From the NCBI RefSeq assembly GCF_011057715.1, contig NZ_LNGH01000025.1:1-40174 (forward strand): a stretch of DNA of 40,174 nt, in the 5' to 3' direction. The translations under genes were made by a program, and so were the position numbers. Shown here in pieces: positions 25,598 to 33,933 of this stretch (position 1 is the first letter of the stretch; the number at the start of each line of letters is the position of its first letter). The notes under the pieces are model-generated. The model worked only from the letters and a program-made list of their open reading frames with translations, was not told where the DNA came from and searched no databases. Source of the DNA: Marinitoga sp. 38H-ov. Its GTDB lineage: Bacteria > Thermotogota > Thermotogae > Petrotogales > Petrotogaceae.

Positions 25598-26032
25598 ATG
25601 TCATTGAAAAGAAAGTCAGGTTTTTCTTTGTATGAAGTATTAATTGTTTTAGCTGTTATTGCAATTTTAGGAACTTTTGCAGTACCAATGGTTAATAATG
25701 TTATTTCAAAAGCAAAGATGACAAAAATAGTAAATGATATGAAAGTTTTAGAAACTTCTATTATTCAATATTATTATAATGAAAATGCTATTCCTGCTGA
25801 TATTAATTCTTTAATCACTAACAATTATTTAGAAAATAGCGTAGATAATATAAATTTTAGTACAAAATCTAATGTTGTTTATGTATATTACGATAGTTCT
25901 GTTGAAAAAGCTGACGATTTAGAAAAATTAGACACTACATTAAAATGGAGTTCGTCTAAAACGGATTTTTCTACACTATCAGATGTTCCAGATGAAACTA
26001 ATATTTATCCTGTTTTAAAGGTTTCTTTTTAA
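25598..26032 (+). CDS. type IV pilin-like (prepilin/pseudopilin) protein
   Basis: 144 residues. A class III signal, KRKSG followed by FSLYEVLIVLAVIAILG, gives Gly -1, Phe +1 and Glu +5 of mature pilins, then a hydrophobic helix and the SKAKMTKIVNDM stretch typical of pseudopilin N-termini. The remaining globular part is small. Prepilin peptidase would cut after Gly8. The ATG at 25598 is chosen because GGAGG lies seven bases upstream; the ATG at 25592 abuts that site. No pilus assembly genes are nearby, so it may serve a pilus or secretion machine encoded elsewhere. It converges with yigZ, three bases from its end, without a visible terminator. Confidence 0.9.
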   Translation: MSLKRKSGFSLYEVLIVLAVIAILGTFAVPMVNNVISKAKMTKIVNDMKVLETSIIQYYYNENAIPADINSLITNNYLENSVDNINFSTKSNVVYVYYDSSVEKADDLEKLDTTLKWSSSKTDFSTLSDVPDETNIYPVLKVSF

Positions 26033-26035
26033 TGA

Positions 26036-26653
26036 TTATTTTTTAATTTCTATACCAGTTTCTTGTCTTTCTATATAAGTTACTTGGCCTTTAGATTTTA
26101 GCATTTCTAATATTTCATCTTCATTTTCTAACGCTATTTTAAATTTAACATCAACCATAAACTGTTGGTCAATAATTGACCAACCTTTTAATCTTTTTAA
26201 TAGTCTTTCAATTTCTGCATACTTTGAATAATCTGTTTTTACTTCATATATTTTTAAATCAATAAACTTACCTAATTTAGAATTTAAAATTGTTTCTTCT
26301 GCACATTGTGAATATGCATCAATTAATCCTCTTACTCCTAACTTTACTCCCCCAAAATATCTTGTTACTACAATTGCTACATTATTTAAATTGTGTTTTT
26401 CTATTACACCAAATATAGGTTTCCCAGCTGTTCCAGATGGTTCTCCATCATCAGAGTAATTAAACTTATTATCAATTATCTTATATGCCCAACAATTATG
26501 GGTAGCATTTTTATATTTTGTCGATATTTCTTTTATAAACTCCTTAGCTTCTTCTTCACTATCCACTTTTTTTATGTTTCCTATAAACTCAGAACGTTTA
26601 ATTTTAATTGTTGTTTCAACAGATTCTAATATGGAAATATATATTTTAATCAC
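26036..26653 (-). CDS. yigZ: YigZ/IMPACT family protein
   Basis: 205 residues. RSEFIGNIKKVDSEEEAKEF, NYSDDGEPSGTAGKPIFG and VVTRYFGGVKLGVRGLIDAYS are the signatures of the UPF0029/IMPACT N-terminal domain, and the last 70 residues fit the DUF1949-type C-terminal domain. Family members are linked to translation control in eukaryotes; the bacterial role is not settled. The start is a GTG at 26653 with GGAAG close upstream; the spacing is short, so the true start may differ by a few codons. Nothing in the neighbourhood suggests a dedicated pathway. Confidence 0.88.
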   Translation of the reverse strand: MIKIYISILESVETTIKIKRSEFIGNIKKVDSEEEAKEFIKEISTKYKNATHNCWAYKIIDNKFNYSDDGEPSGTAGKPIFGVIEKHNLNNVAIVVTRYFGGVKLGVRGLIDAYSQCAEETILNSKLGKFIDLKIYEVKTDYSKYAEIERLLKRLKGWSIIDQQFMVDVKFKIALENEDEILEMLKSKGQVTYIERQETGIEIKK

Positions 26654-26699
26654 CCCACTTCCATCAATATTATAACAAAAAAATTATAAATAATAATTT

Positions 26700-26737
26700 C
26701 TAAGGAAACTCTAAGGAGATACTAAGTTTTCTTTAAG
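26700..26737 (+). promoter_or_regulatory. four 11-bp-spaced TAAG repeats before the exported-protein gene
   Basis: CTAAGG at 26700, CTAAGG at 26711, CTAAGT at 26722 and TTAAGT at 26733 follow each other at exactly 11 bases, one helical turn. A TATACT -10 candidate lies at 26751-26756 and the -35 position is poor (TTTCTT), as in activator-dependent promoters. The layout resembles direct repeats bound by OmpR/PhoB-type response regulators. Confidence 0.5.
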
Positions 26738-26808
26738 TATTATAAGTTATTATACTAGTGTCGAAAGACAAAAATAATAAAAATAAAAAATACTGTGGAG
26801 GTGTTATT

Positions 26809-27477
26809 ATGAAAAAGTTTTTAACTGTATTATTAGTCGGTGGGTTGATGGCATCATCTATTTTTGCTTTTAACGCTAATGCTCCTAGAGTAAATCAAGA
26901 TAATGCTGTTTATCAAAATTATCAAGGTGTTCTTGGTATATTTGATGAAGAGAGTTTAATTACTGTTAGTGGTAATATTGATTCTATTGAAGAAAGTGAA
27001 GATTTCCCTGGTCTATTAATTGTCAAAGTAAAAACCGATGATGGTGATGTTGTAGAAATTCATGCAAATTCTTATTTCGCAAAAAATTTAGAAGTAGGAA
27101 AATCAATTGAATTAAAAGGTTTTGAAGTTGTTTTAAAAGATAGTAAAATATTTAACCCTGTTGAAACAAAAGTTGATGGTGAAGAAGTTGTTTTAAATGG
27201 TTTTAGAGGTGCTGCTAGAGGTATGAGAGTAAATACTCAATTACCAGGTTACACACCAAAAGCTCCAGTTGCAAATCAAGGATTTAGAGGAAGAAATATA
27301 AATCAAGTTCCTATGAATCAAGCTCCAAATAGAAACTTTGCTCCTAGAGGTTATTTCCAAATGCAAAATAATTGTTATGGGCCACATGATCCAAATGGAA
27401 ATTTTGTTCCAAGAGGTAATTTTCAACCACAAGAAAATATGTCTAACCAAGGATATAAACAAATGGGGAGAAGATAA
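26809..27477 (+). CDS. exported OB-fold-like protein with low-complexity Asn/Gln/Arg/Pro tail
   Basis: 222 residues. A signal peptide MKKFLTVLLVGGLMASSIFA is followed by a compact domain at about 35-120 (LITVSGNIDSIEE, LLIVKVKTDDGDVVEIHANS, IELKGFEVVL) whose strand pattern and charge resemble bacterial OB-fold proteins. The last 80 residues are rich in Asn, Gln, Arg, Pro and Gly with an imperfect repeat: NFAPRGYFQMQ, later NFVPRGNFQPQ. The start at 26809 has GGAGGTG five bases upstream; an in-frame extension to 26758 would spoil the signal peptide. It is monocistronic between a repeat-bearing promoter and a strong terminator. I do not recognise the family; a periplasmic or surface role is inferred. 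Confidence 0.8.
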   Translation: MKKFLTVLLVGGLMASSIFAFNANAPRVNQDNAVYQNYQGVLGIFDEESLITVSGNIDSIEESEDFPGLLIVKVKTDDGDVVEIHANSYFAKNLEVGKSIELKGFEVVLKDSKIFNPVETKVDGEEVVLNGFRGAARGMRVNTQLPGYTPKAPVANQGFRGRNINQVPMNQAPNRNFAPRGYFQMQNNCYGPHDPNGNFVPRGNFQPQENMSNQGYKQMGRR

Positions 27478-27485
27478 AAATAATG

Positions 27486-27510
27486 ACTGAGGTTTTTACC
27501 TCAGTTTTTT
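27486..27510 (+). terminator. terminator of the exported-protein gene
   Basis: A perfect 8-bp stem ACTGAGGT / ACCTCAGT with a TTTT loop, followed by a run of T. Confidence 0.88.
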
Positions 27511-27534
27511 ATTAATTTTATTATAATAATAATT

Positions 27535-27562
27535 TTGTATTAATTTTAAAAAATGTTATAAT
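27535..27562 (+). promoter_or_regulatory. promoter of the ClpP-fold protein gene
   Basis: TTGTAT, a 16-base spacer, then TATAAT with TG at the extended position. The start codon is about 55 bases further on. Confidence 0.6.
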
Positions 27563-27616
27563 TAACTAAAATAATAATATAATTAATTATTATCTCTAAA
27601 TTAGGGGAGTGGTACT

Positions 27617-28438
27617 ATGACAACAGGATTTTTTGGATCATTATTGTGGTTAATATTTATGTTCTATGTTTTACTTGGTCCGCAAATGAAATTTGCACAA
27701 TTAATAGCAGGTAGAAAAGGCGTTTTGTCATCTTTAGCAAAGAAAAGAAACTCTACAGTTATTACTTTAATACACAGACAAGAAAGTATGGGATTTTTAG
27801 GATTTCCATTTTACAAGTATATCAATGTAGAAGATAGTGAAGAAATATTAAGAGCTATTAGAAAAGCTCCAAAAGATAAACCTATTGATTTAATCATACA
27901 TACACCAGGTGGCCTTGTTCTAGCAGCAACACAAATAGCTAAAGCTTTGCATGACCATCCTGCAGAAACAAGAGTTATAGTTCCTCACTATGCTATGAGT
28001 GGTGGAACATTAATTTCATTAGCTGCTGATCAAATTATAATGGATCCACATGCTGTTTTAGGACCTGTTGATCCTCAATTAGGACAAAATCCTGCACCTA
28101 GTATAGTAAGAGCAGTTGAACAAAAGGGTGTTGATAAGGTTGATGATCAAACACTAATTTTAGCAGATGTTGCTAAAAAATCTATTTCTCAAGTTCAAAA
28201 GTTCATATTTTCCATATTAAAAGATAAAATGGAAGAAAAAAAGGCTAATAAATTATCTCAAATATTAACTGAAGGAAGATGGACTCATGATTATCCTATT
28301 ACAGTAGAAGAAGCTAAAGAATTTGGATTAAATGTTTCAACAGATATGCCAGAAGAAGTGTATGCATTAATGGATTTATACTCTCAACCAGTTAAACAAA
28401 GAGGTACTGTTGAATTTGTATCTTTTAATGATAATTAA
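27617..28438 (+). CDS. membrane-anchored ClpP-fold protein, SDH/SppA-like serine protease family
   Basis: 273 residues of the SDH_sah family (PF01972), which has the ClpP/crotonase fold. An N-terminal membrane segment at about 5-21 is followed by IDLIIHTPGGLVLAATQIA (oxyanion-hole glycines at 98-99) and VPHYAMSGGTLISLAADQII with the probable nucleophile Ser128. DPHAVLGPVDPQLG follows as in relatives. The C-terminal helical part contains GRWTHDYPITVEEAKEFGL. Proteins of this type are thought to be membrane-linked serine peptidases related to SppA. A GGGGAG site precedes the ATG. It stands alone between its own promoter and terminator. Confidence 0.87.
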   Translation: MTTGFFGSLLWLIFMFYVLLGPQMKFAQLIAGRKGVLSSLAKKRNSTVITLIHRQESMGFLGFPFYKYINVEDSEEILRAIRKAPKDKPIDLIIHTPGGLVLAATQIAKALHDHPAETRVIVPHYAMSGGTLISLAADQIIMDPHAVLGPVDPQLGQNPAPSIVRAVEQKGVDKVDDQTLILADVAKKSISQVQKFIFSILKDKMEEKKANKLSQILTEGRWTHDYPITVEEAKEFGLNVSTDMPEEVYALMDLYSQPVKQRGTVEFVSFNDN

Positions 28439-28466
28439 TAACTATATACTACAAGTTATAAATTCA

Positions 28467-28500
28467 AAAGCAGTGAGGAAAACCCTCACTGCTTTTTTTA
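28467..28500. terminator. strong terminator, usable from both strands
   Basis: A 12-bp perfect stem AAAGCAGTGAGG / CCTCACTGCTTT with a five-base loop, then a T run on the plus strand and four T on the minus strand. It ends the ClpP-fold gene and also meets the end of the minus-strand pseudogene. Confidence 0.88.
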
Positions 28501-28972
28501 AAACTCATATTCACCTTGAATGAATGGTATTGGTATATATGGATTCATATCTCTTCCTTCTTCCCAGGATCTTTCGCCAGCACTAATAGGATAATATAAT
28601 TACCATATAACATTAGATTAATAGAACTATCATTTATTGATATTCCATATTTAATACCTATTCCTGTTAAATATAATTGTTCATATTGATATGGTGTTAC
28701 TACTAACACTGCTCCTATATACATTTTTTTGTTACATAATATCCTAAATTTAATTCCGGTGAAAACATAAAATCCATTCTTCTGGATTTTGATCATTTGG
28801 ACCGAATATAAAACCAAAGGAAGCTCCAACTTGGACTTTATCTCAGTATAATATACTCCAACATATGGAAATAATGCTCCTGATACTGCAATTCCAACAG
28901 AGTATGAAAAATTATTTGCAAATGAAATAGTAATAATAATATTATGATACTTGTTATAATTATTTTTCTCAC
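28498..28972 (-). pseudogene. frameshifted small exported envelope-protein gene
   Basis: Joining frames on the minus strand gives a protein of about 155 residues. It starts with a signal-like RKIIITSIIILL then ITISFANNFSYSVG, and continues GIAVSGALFPYVGVYYTE, VQVGASFGFIFGPNDQN, MFSPELNLGYYVTKK, TPYQYEQLYLTGIGIKYG and a C-terminal aromatic end IQGEYEF. Alternating strands and a terminal Phe suggest a small outer-membrane barrel. At least four indels separate the pieces; the open stretch 28545-28829 is only partly in the ancestral frame. It follows the next pseudogene with an overlap at the stop codon, so the three were probably one operon. Confidence 0.7.
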
Positions 28973-29484
28973 TCCTTTCTAATGGTTTGGAAACCCAAAA
29001 ACAATAACGGAGTTGCTACTAATGAAAAGGTTAATATTTGTGCAGAATAAATTTCATTTCTAAATATTAAAAAAGTCATAAATCCTGCAGCACCAAAAAA
29101 TATTATTGATCCTATTATCCTATACTTAATACCTATCCATGTTGCTAATAATATTAATATCCAAGGCATCATTTCAATCAAAGTTACTATAGAAAAACCA
29201 TGAGACAACACTGTAAATAATGTTAATATTAAAAATATAGTATATCCTGTTCTTTTTATTACCTTTTCCCTATTTAACATATATCCAACATACAACAAAT
29301 TTTTCAACAGTAATGGAAATAATATATAGTTCTTTTTCAGGAATAATATCTATCCATTTAATCTAAATTTTTTTACTTTTATACAATTCTAATAATATAC
29401 TATTAAGAATAATAATGAGAATGAATAATTAAATGATACTAATACAGTTATTAATAATTCTATTTCTAACATGTATTTTCTCAT
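28969..29484 (-). pseudogene. frameshifted integral membrane protein gene
   Basis: An ATG at 29484 behind GAAGGGG opens MRKYMLEIELLITVLVSF, which soon stops. The sequence continues in other frames through LLELYKSKK and WIDIIPEK, then into a long open piece (LFPLLLKNLLYVGYMLNREK, TIFLILTLFTVLSHGFSIVT, WILILLATWIGIKYRIIG, IIFFGAAGFMTFLIF) ending at 28969. Whole, it would be about 170 residues with five or six membrane segments. The open frame 28969-29307 alone has no credible ribosome site, which argues against a short functional gene. It sits directly downstream of an XRE-type regulator gene, a common regulator and membrane-protein pairing. Confidence 0.65.
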
Positions 29485-29498
29485 TTTATTTATCCCCT

Positions 29499-29707
29499 TC
29501 AATAATATAAATCTTCATCTTCTAATATAAACAAATCTTCTACTGTACAATTAAAAATCTTTGCTATTTTTAGTGCCAATACAACAGAAGGAGAATATTT
29601 TCCTTTTTCTATATAATTAATGTTTGTCTAGAAACACGTATTTTATTAGCCAAATCTTCTTGAGTCATATCATACATTGCTCTGTATACTTTCAACATAT
29701 TCTTCAT
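29499..29707 (-). pseudogene. XRE-family transcriptional regulator with a one-base deletion
   Basis: The ATG at 29707 has GGGAGGAG upstream. It reads MKNMLKVYRAMYDMTQEDLANKIRVSRQT, hits a stop, and resumes one base out of frame as NYIEKGKYSPSVVLALKIAK, then IFNCTVEDLFILEDEDLYY. Joined, this is a complete small helix-turn-helix protein of about 69 residues of the YozG/XRE type. The break is a single missing base near 29625. A possible promoter, TTTACT-17-TATGAT on the minus strand, precedes it. It ends just before the ribosome site of the membrane-protein gene. Confidence 0.85.
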
Positions 29708-29778
29708 TTTTATCTCCTCCCATTAAAATCATACAACTTATTTGACAAAAAGTAAAATATATTTGATATATAATATAA

Positions 29779-29817
29779 AAAACATATGAATATTCGATGA
29801 ATATTCATATGTTTTTT
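29779..29817 (-). terminator. terminator of the cofactor operon
   Basis: A 15-bp perfect stem AACATATGAATATTC / GAATATTCATATGTT with a 3-base loop, bordered by A and T runs on both sides. It follows the metallophosphatase gene, the last of its operon. Confidence 0.8.
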
Positions 29818-30466
29818 ATCCATACAATATCCTATAATTCTCTCCTATACCTAATGCTGTTAATTTTCCACCATACACACATCCTGTATCAATATCTATG
29901 CTTATAATATTATTATTTTCATCCTTATGATAATATACATCATACTCTCCAGTTATATAAAATGTTGGAGTATGACCATGAATTACTATATAATCATTAT
30001 ATCTTTCATTTTGCATATAAAAATCACTTCTTATCCATAATAAATCACGTTCTGTTTGTTCATCCAATTTAACTCCATATCTTACTCCTGCATGAACAAA
30101 TAAATATTTCTGATTATTTATTTGTTCTATATGAAATAATTTTAATGATTTTAAAAAATCTATATATTTATCTTCCAAATTATTATTAAAACTTTTTAAG
30201 GTATATAGTCCACCGTTTCTAAACCATATACCTTCTAAATATTTATCATTATTTTCTAAATAATCAATCATCATATCTTCATGATTGCCTTTTAAAAATA
30301 TTGCTCTATCTTTTAATTGAAATAGCAAATCGAGGACCAGTTTTGAATCTGGCCCTCGATCAATATAATCACCAAGAAAAATGATCTTATCATTTTCTGG
30401 TATTTTTTGTATTAAATTTAATAATCTATCATACATTCCATGAATATCTGATATTGCCCAAATCAT
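29816..30466 (-). CDS. PP1-like bacterial metallophosphatase (serine/threonine phosphatase type)
   Basis: 216 residues. All signatures of the calcineurin-like phosphoesterase fold are present in order: SDIHGMYD, IIFLGDYIDRGPDS, FLKGNHEDM, LFVHAGVRYG and VIHGHTPT. Size and motif spacing match bacterial protein phosphatases of the PrpA/PrpE type; ApaH-like activity on dinucleotides is a possible alternative. The ribosome site before the ATG at 30466 is weak, and it starts six bases after the stop of the DUF3307-like gene, so translation may be coupled. It is the last gene of the operon that begins with the nicotinate phosphoribosyltransferase. Confidence 0.88.
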   Translation of the reverse strand: MIWAISDIHGMYDRLLNLIQKIPENDKIIFLGDYIDRGPDSKLVLDLLFQLKDRAIFLKGNHEDMMIDYLENNDKYLEGIWFRNGGLYTLKSFNNNLEDKYIDFLKSLKLFHIEQINNQKYLFVHAGVRYGVKLDEQTERDLLWIRSDFYMQNERYNDYIVIHGHTPTFYITGEYDVYYHKDENNNIISIDIDTGCVYGGKLTALGIGENYRILYG

Positions 30467-30472
30467 ACTTTT

Positions 30473-31093
30473 TTAAAAAATTGATTTCATTAAAAGAATC
30501 CAAATAGTAGATACTATTGCACCATATACTGGCGAAAATACCCATTCTTTTGATTCTTCTTTAACAACAACAAAGAACCTATATATTAACCCTGCAAATA
30601 TAGCAACTAATGCCCATTCAATTTTGAATTTACTAATAAAAATATATATAGCTAATCTTTCTGAAGCACCTGCAGTATCTTTTAATTGTGGATCAATTAT
30701 ATTAAATGTCCTTTCAATAAACGAACCAAAACTGGTTGCTAACATCATACCTATAATATAATATATAAACTCTGTTGATATGTATGAATTATTATATGCT
30801 TTGTAAAACACAATGTTTATAATTAATGCTATTGACAAATATAATAACTCTTTTTTAAATGTTGTTCCTTTTGTTCTGTATATATCAATAAATACATGAT
30901 ATGATACTAATACTAAAAATGCTATTATACCTAATGGAGTTTTTAATGAATCAAATGTAAAAGCTAATATTGCTATTATACTCCATACTATATGAGTTAT
31001 TAAATTATTCCTTATTTTTAATTTATCTGAGTATACATTGGAAAATGCATGATCTGCGACAAAATGACCCAAAAAACTATGTAAAGGTATCAT
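30473..31093 (-). CDS. DUF3307-like integral membrane protein
   Basis: 206 residues with about five or six hydrophobic segments. The start MIPLHSFLGHFVADHAFSN resembles the short polar motif, a His and Asp within the first helix, found in DUF3307 proteins, and LVSYHVFIDIYRTKG carries another His and Asp. These polar residues inside membrane helices suggest an enzymatic or metal-binding site, but the function is unknown. Its ATG overlaps the pdxT stop as TAATG, so it is translationally coupled to the vitamin B6 genes. Confidence 0.6.
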   Translation of the reverse strand: MIPLHSFLGHFVADHAFSNVYSDKLKIRNNLITHIVWSIIAILAFTFDSLKTPLGIIAFLVLVSYHVFIDIYRTKGTTFKKELLYLSIALIINIVFYKAYNNSYISTEFIYYIIGMMLATSFGSFIERTFNIIDPQLKDTAGASERLAIYIFISKFKIEWALVAIFAGLIYRFFVVVKEESKEWVFSPVYGAIVSTIWILLMKSIF

Positions 31094-31665
31094 TATTTCA
31101 CCTGCTTTTTAGCTACCATTTCTTCTACAAAATATGCATGAACTGATGGATCATCTTCTATTTCAGGATGGAATGATGCAGCTAATATATTATTTTGTCT
31201 AACTAAAACTGGTGCGTCTTTAAATTCTATTAATCTTTCAACTTCTTCTCCATGTTTTACAATCTTTGGCGCTCTTATAAATGTAACTTTTATATCTTTT
31301 CCATTGAACTTTAATATTTCTTCAAAAGAGAATACTTGTCTTCCATATGCATTTCTCTCAACATATATATCAATAAGTCCTAATGTTTCTTGTTGTGGAT
31401 AATTTGCTATTCCTTTTGATACAACTATCATACCAGCACATGTTCCAAATATTGGAAATCCTTCTTTTTTCTTTAATTCTTCCCAAATACCTGTTTTTTT
31501 CATTAATTTTGATATAGTTGTACTTTCTCCACCAGGAATTATTAAACCTTCTACTTCATTTAATGTTTCAATTGATTTAACTAATACTGGTGTATGTCCA
31601 ATCTTTTCAATCATATTTGCATGTTCTCTAATATCTCCTTGAACAGCTAATACACCAATTTTCAA
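31093..31665 (-). CDS. pdxT: pyridoxal 5'-phosphate synthase glutaminase subunit
   Basis: 190 residues. MKIGVLAVQGDIREH is the usual PdxT start, IIPGGESTTISKL forms the oxyanion region, FGTCAGMI holds the nucleophile Cys76, and SFHPEIEDD the His/Glu of the triad. It hydrolyses glutamine and passes ammonia to PdxS. I choose the TTG at 31665: GAGG lies nine bases upstream and the product begins exactly like relatives, whereas the ATG at 31674 touches the ribosome site. It follows pdxS by two bases. Confidence 0.96.
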   Translation of the reverse strand: MKIGVLAVQGDIREHANMIEKIGHTPVLVKSIETLNEVEGLIIPGGESTTISKLMKKTGIWEELKKKEGFPIFGTCAGMIVVSKGIANYPQQETLGLIDIYVERNAYGRQVFSFEEILKFNGKDIKVTFIRAPKIVKHGEEVERLIEFKDAPVLVRQNNILAASFHPEIEDDPSVHAYFVEEMVAKKQVK

Positions 31666-31667
31666 AT

Positions 31668-32543
31668 TTACCATCCTCTTTCTTGTAATTTTACATCTAA
31701 TTGATCAATTTCTAATCCTTCCATTGCTTCTCCTATATCTTCACTTATTTGAGCTAATTTTTCTGGATCATCATAATGTAATACAGCTTCAACTATTGCT
31801 CTTGCCATTTTCTTTGGTTCTTTTGATTTGAATATACCTGATCCTACAAATACGCCATCTGCACCTAATAACATCATTAATGCAGCATCTGCAGGTGTTG
31901 CAACTCCACCAGCAGCAAAGTTAACTACAGGTAATCTTCCTAATTTTTTAACTTCTGAAACCAAATCAACAGGAGCACCTATTTGTTTTGCATATGTTAC
32001 TAATTCTTCATCAGGCATATTTTGTACTAATCTTACTTCATCCATTACTTGTCTCATATGTTTTACTGCTTCCACTACATTTCCTGTTCCAGCTTCACCT
32101 TTTGTTCTTATCATTGCTGCACCTTCAGCAATTCTTCTTAATGCTTCACCTAAGTTTCTTGCACCACATACAAAAGGTACTTTGTAATCATGTTTATTTA
32201 AATGATATTTATCATCAGCAGGTGTTAAAACTTCTGATTCATCAATAAAATCTACACCTAATGCTTCTAATATTCTAGCTTCTGCTATATGTCCAATTCT
32301 AACTTTAGCCATAACAGGAATAGATACAGCTTCCATTATTTCTTTTATTTTTGATATACTTGCCATTCTGGCTACTCCACCAGCTTTTCTAATATCTGCT
32401 GGTACTCTTTCAAGAGCCATAACCGCAACTGCTCCAGCTTCCTCAGCAATTTTTGCTTGTTCAGCTGTAGTTACATCCATTATAACCCCGTTTTTAAACA
32501 TTTCAGCAAAACCTTTTTTTACAACCCATGTTCCTTTTTCCAT
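31668..32543 (-). CDS. pdxS: pyridoxal 5'-phosphate synthase, lyase subunit
   Basis: 291 residues of the highly conserved PdxS (SNZ) barrel. [20 protein letters not shown] contains the conserved Asp, [15 protein letters not shown] sequence (here [11 protein letters not shown]) the Lys that binds ribose 5-phosphate, and [13 protein letters not shown] the second Lys and phosphate loop. It makes PLP from ribose 5-phosphate, glyceraldehyde 3-phosphate and ammonia from PdxT. A GGAGGAG site precedes the ATG. It is 35 bases after the nicotinate phosphoribosyltransferase gene. Confidence 0.97.
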   Translation of the reverse strand: MEKGTWVVKKGFAEMFKNGVIMDVTTAEQAKIAEEAGAVAVMALERVPADIRKAGGVARMASISKIKEIMEAVSIPVMAKVRIGHIAEARILEALGVDFIDESEVLTPADDKYHLNKHDYKVPFVCGARNLGEALRRIAEGAAMIRTKGEAGTGNVVEAVKHMRQVMDEVRLVQNMPDEELVTYAKQIGAPVDLVSEVKKLGRLPVVNFAAGGVATPADAALMMLLGADGVFVGSGIFKSKEPKKMARAIVEAVLHYDDPEKLAQISEDIGEAMEGLEIDQLDVKLQERGW

Positions 32544-32578
32544 TTTAACTCCTCCTTTAATTTATATACTATTACATT

Positions 32579-33889
32579 TTATATATTATTACATTGTTCA
32601 TCCCAATAATTTTTATCTACTACCGATAGTCTAGAGAAATCTCCTTTTTTTCTTCCAACCTTAGCACAATGTTTTTTATTTACTTCTACTATATCAGCTG
32701 TAAAGTCTACTTTTTCTCTTAATAGTTTTGATCCAACTCCATATGTATCTACTGGTACATCAAGCATTTCAAATAATTTTATTTTTTCTGCATCAAATCC
32801 ACCAGATACTATTATTTTTAAGTCTTTTAATCCATATTCATCAAATACTTTTCTTGCTTTCCATACTAACTCAGGATTTACACCTAATGAGGATTTATCT
32901 CTTGGTGTAACACTTTTGTCCCTTAAACTTCCTGAGGTATCAAATCTTACACCCCATATTTTGTTTTTCCCTGGTCCAATTATTTTTGTTACATCACTAA
33001 TTCCTGGTTTGTATTTTTCACCTGTTATATGTTCATAGAATCTTGCTACAACATTTAATGTTGTACCTATTACATCATTATCCCAATCTACTAATACCAT
33101 TCTATTTACACTAGATTCTATATGTTTGTCAAATGCTATTGCAGCTGCAGCTGTATCTCCTTCATATGATGCTATTAATGCATGAGGTATTGTACCTAAT
33201 GATTCTATACCCCAATAATCTGCATTTGCATCTGTAGATACCCCAAATGCACCAGCTTTCAGTGCAGCATATCCATCTGTTGCTTGTACCCAAAAATGAT
33301 CAAATCTTGCACTAAAGAATAATATTGGTTTTCCATTTGCTACTTCTACTACTTTTTTTACAGCTGTTGCTGTTGATGTTGCTCTAGCTAATACGCCTAA
33401 TAATACTGTTTCTAAATATCCAAAATATGCAGGATCTCCTTCTATGGTTAATATAGGTTCCATATTTTTTGCTTCATCACCATCATATAATGCTTTTACT
33501 TCTATTTCATCCCATTTATCCACCCATAGGTCATTTAACATCATTCTTAAATCCCATTTTTTTGCAGTTATATTTAATAATTCATCTTTGTCCATATTAT
33601 GTGCAGCATTTTGTAATGCTTTTTCTAAATCTAAGATTTCATTGAATAATTCATTTGCTTTTTCCTCATCCTTATAATACCCAGTTCCAAATCTAAGTAT
33701 TGCAAGAGCTTCATCAATACCAACTACTACACAATCTTGCCTTGGAAAGTATTGGTATAATACATTTACATGCCTATTGTCTTTTTTTAATACTTCTACA
33801 TATCTTGTAAAATACTTATCAGAATAATATCCCATTCTAATTCTGTCTATAGGCACTTTAAATATTTTCGGATGTAATCTTTTTGACAT
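32579..33889 (-). CDS. pncB: nicotinate phosphoribosyltransferase
   Basis: 436 residues of the NAPRTase/NadC-like fold. GYYSDKYFTRYVEVL at the N-terminus, ARATSTATAVKKV, FFSARFDHFWVQATDGYAAL, GTIPHALIASYEGD and IIVSGGFDAEKIKLF, then YGVGSKLL, are family signatures; SGG and the later VGS bind the phosphoribosyl group. It joins nicotinate and PRPP to give nicotinate mononucleotide for NAD salvage. The ATG at 33889 has GAGGTG six bases upstream; a GTG nine bases before it is inside the site. It heads an operon with pdxST. An 11-bp inverted repeat lies in its promoter region. Confidence 0.88.
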   Translation of the reverse strand: MSKRLHPKIFKVPIDRIRMGYYSDKYFTRYVEVLKKDNRHVNVLYQYFPRQDCVVVGIDEALAILRFGTGYYKDEEKANELFNEILDLEKALQNAAHNMDKDELLNITAKKWDLRMMLNDLWVDKWDEIEVKALYDGDEAKNMEPILTIEGDPAYFGYLETVLLGVLARATSTATAVKKVVEVANGKPILFFSARFDHFWVQATDGYAALKAGAFGVSTDANADYWGIESLGTIPHALIASYEGDTAAAAIAFDKHIESSVNRMVLVDWDNDVIGTTLNVVARFYEHITGEKYKPGISDVTKIIGPGKNKIWGVRFDTSGSLRDKSVTPRDKSSLGVNPELVWKARKVFDEYGLKDLKIIVSGGFDAEKIKLFEMLDVPVDTYGVGSKLLREKVDFTADIVEVNKKHCAKVGRKKGDFSRLSVVDKNYWDEQCNNI

Positions 33890-33933
33890 TTGAATCACCT
33901 CAAAATAATTTTTACTATTGTCATAATAACTAT

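Noticed and set aside
28545..28829. A 94-codon minus-strand frame taken as a gene
   Set aside because: Its first part is out of the ancestral frame, and the flanking protein-like sequence continues in the other frames.
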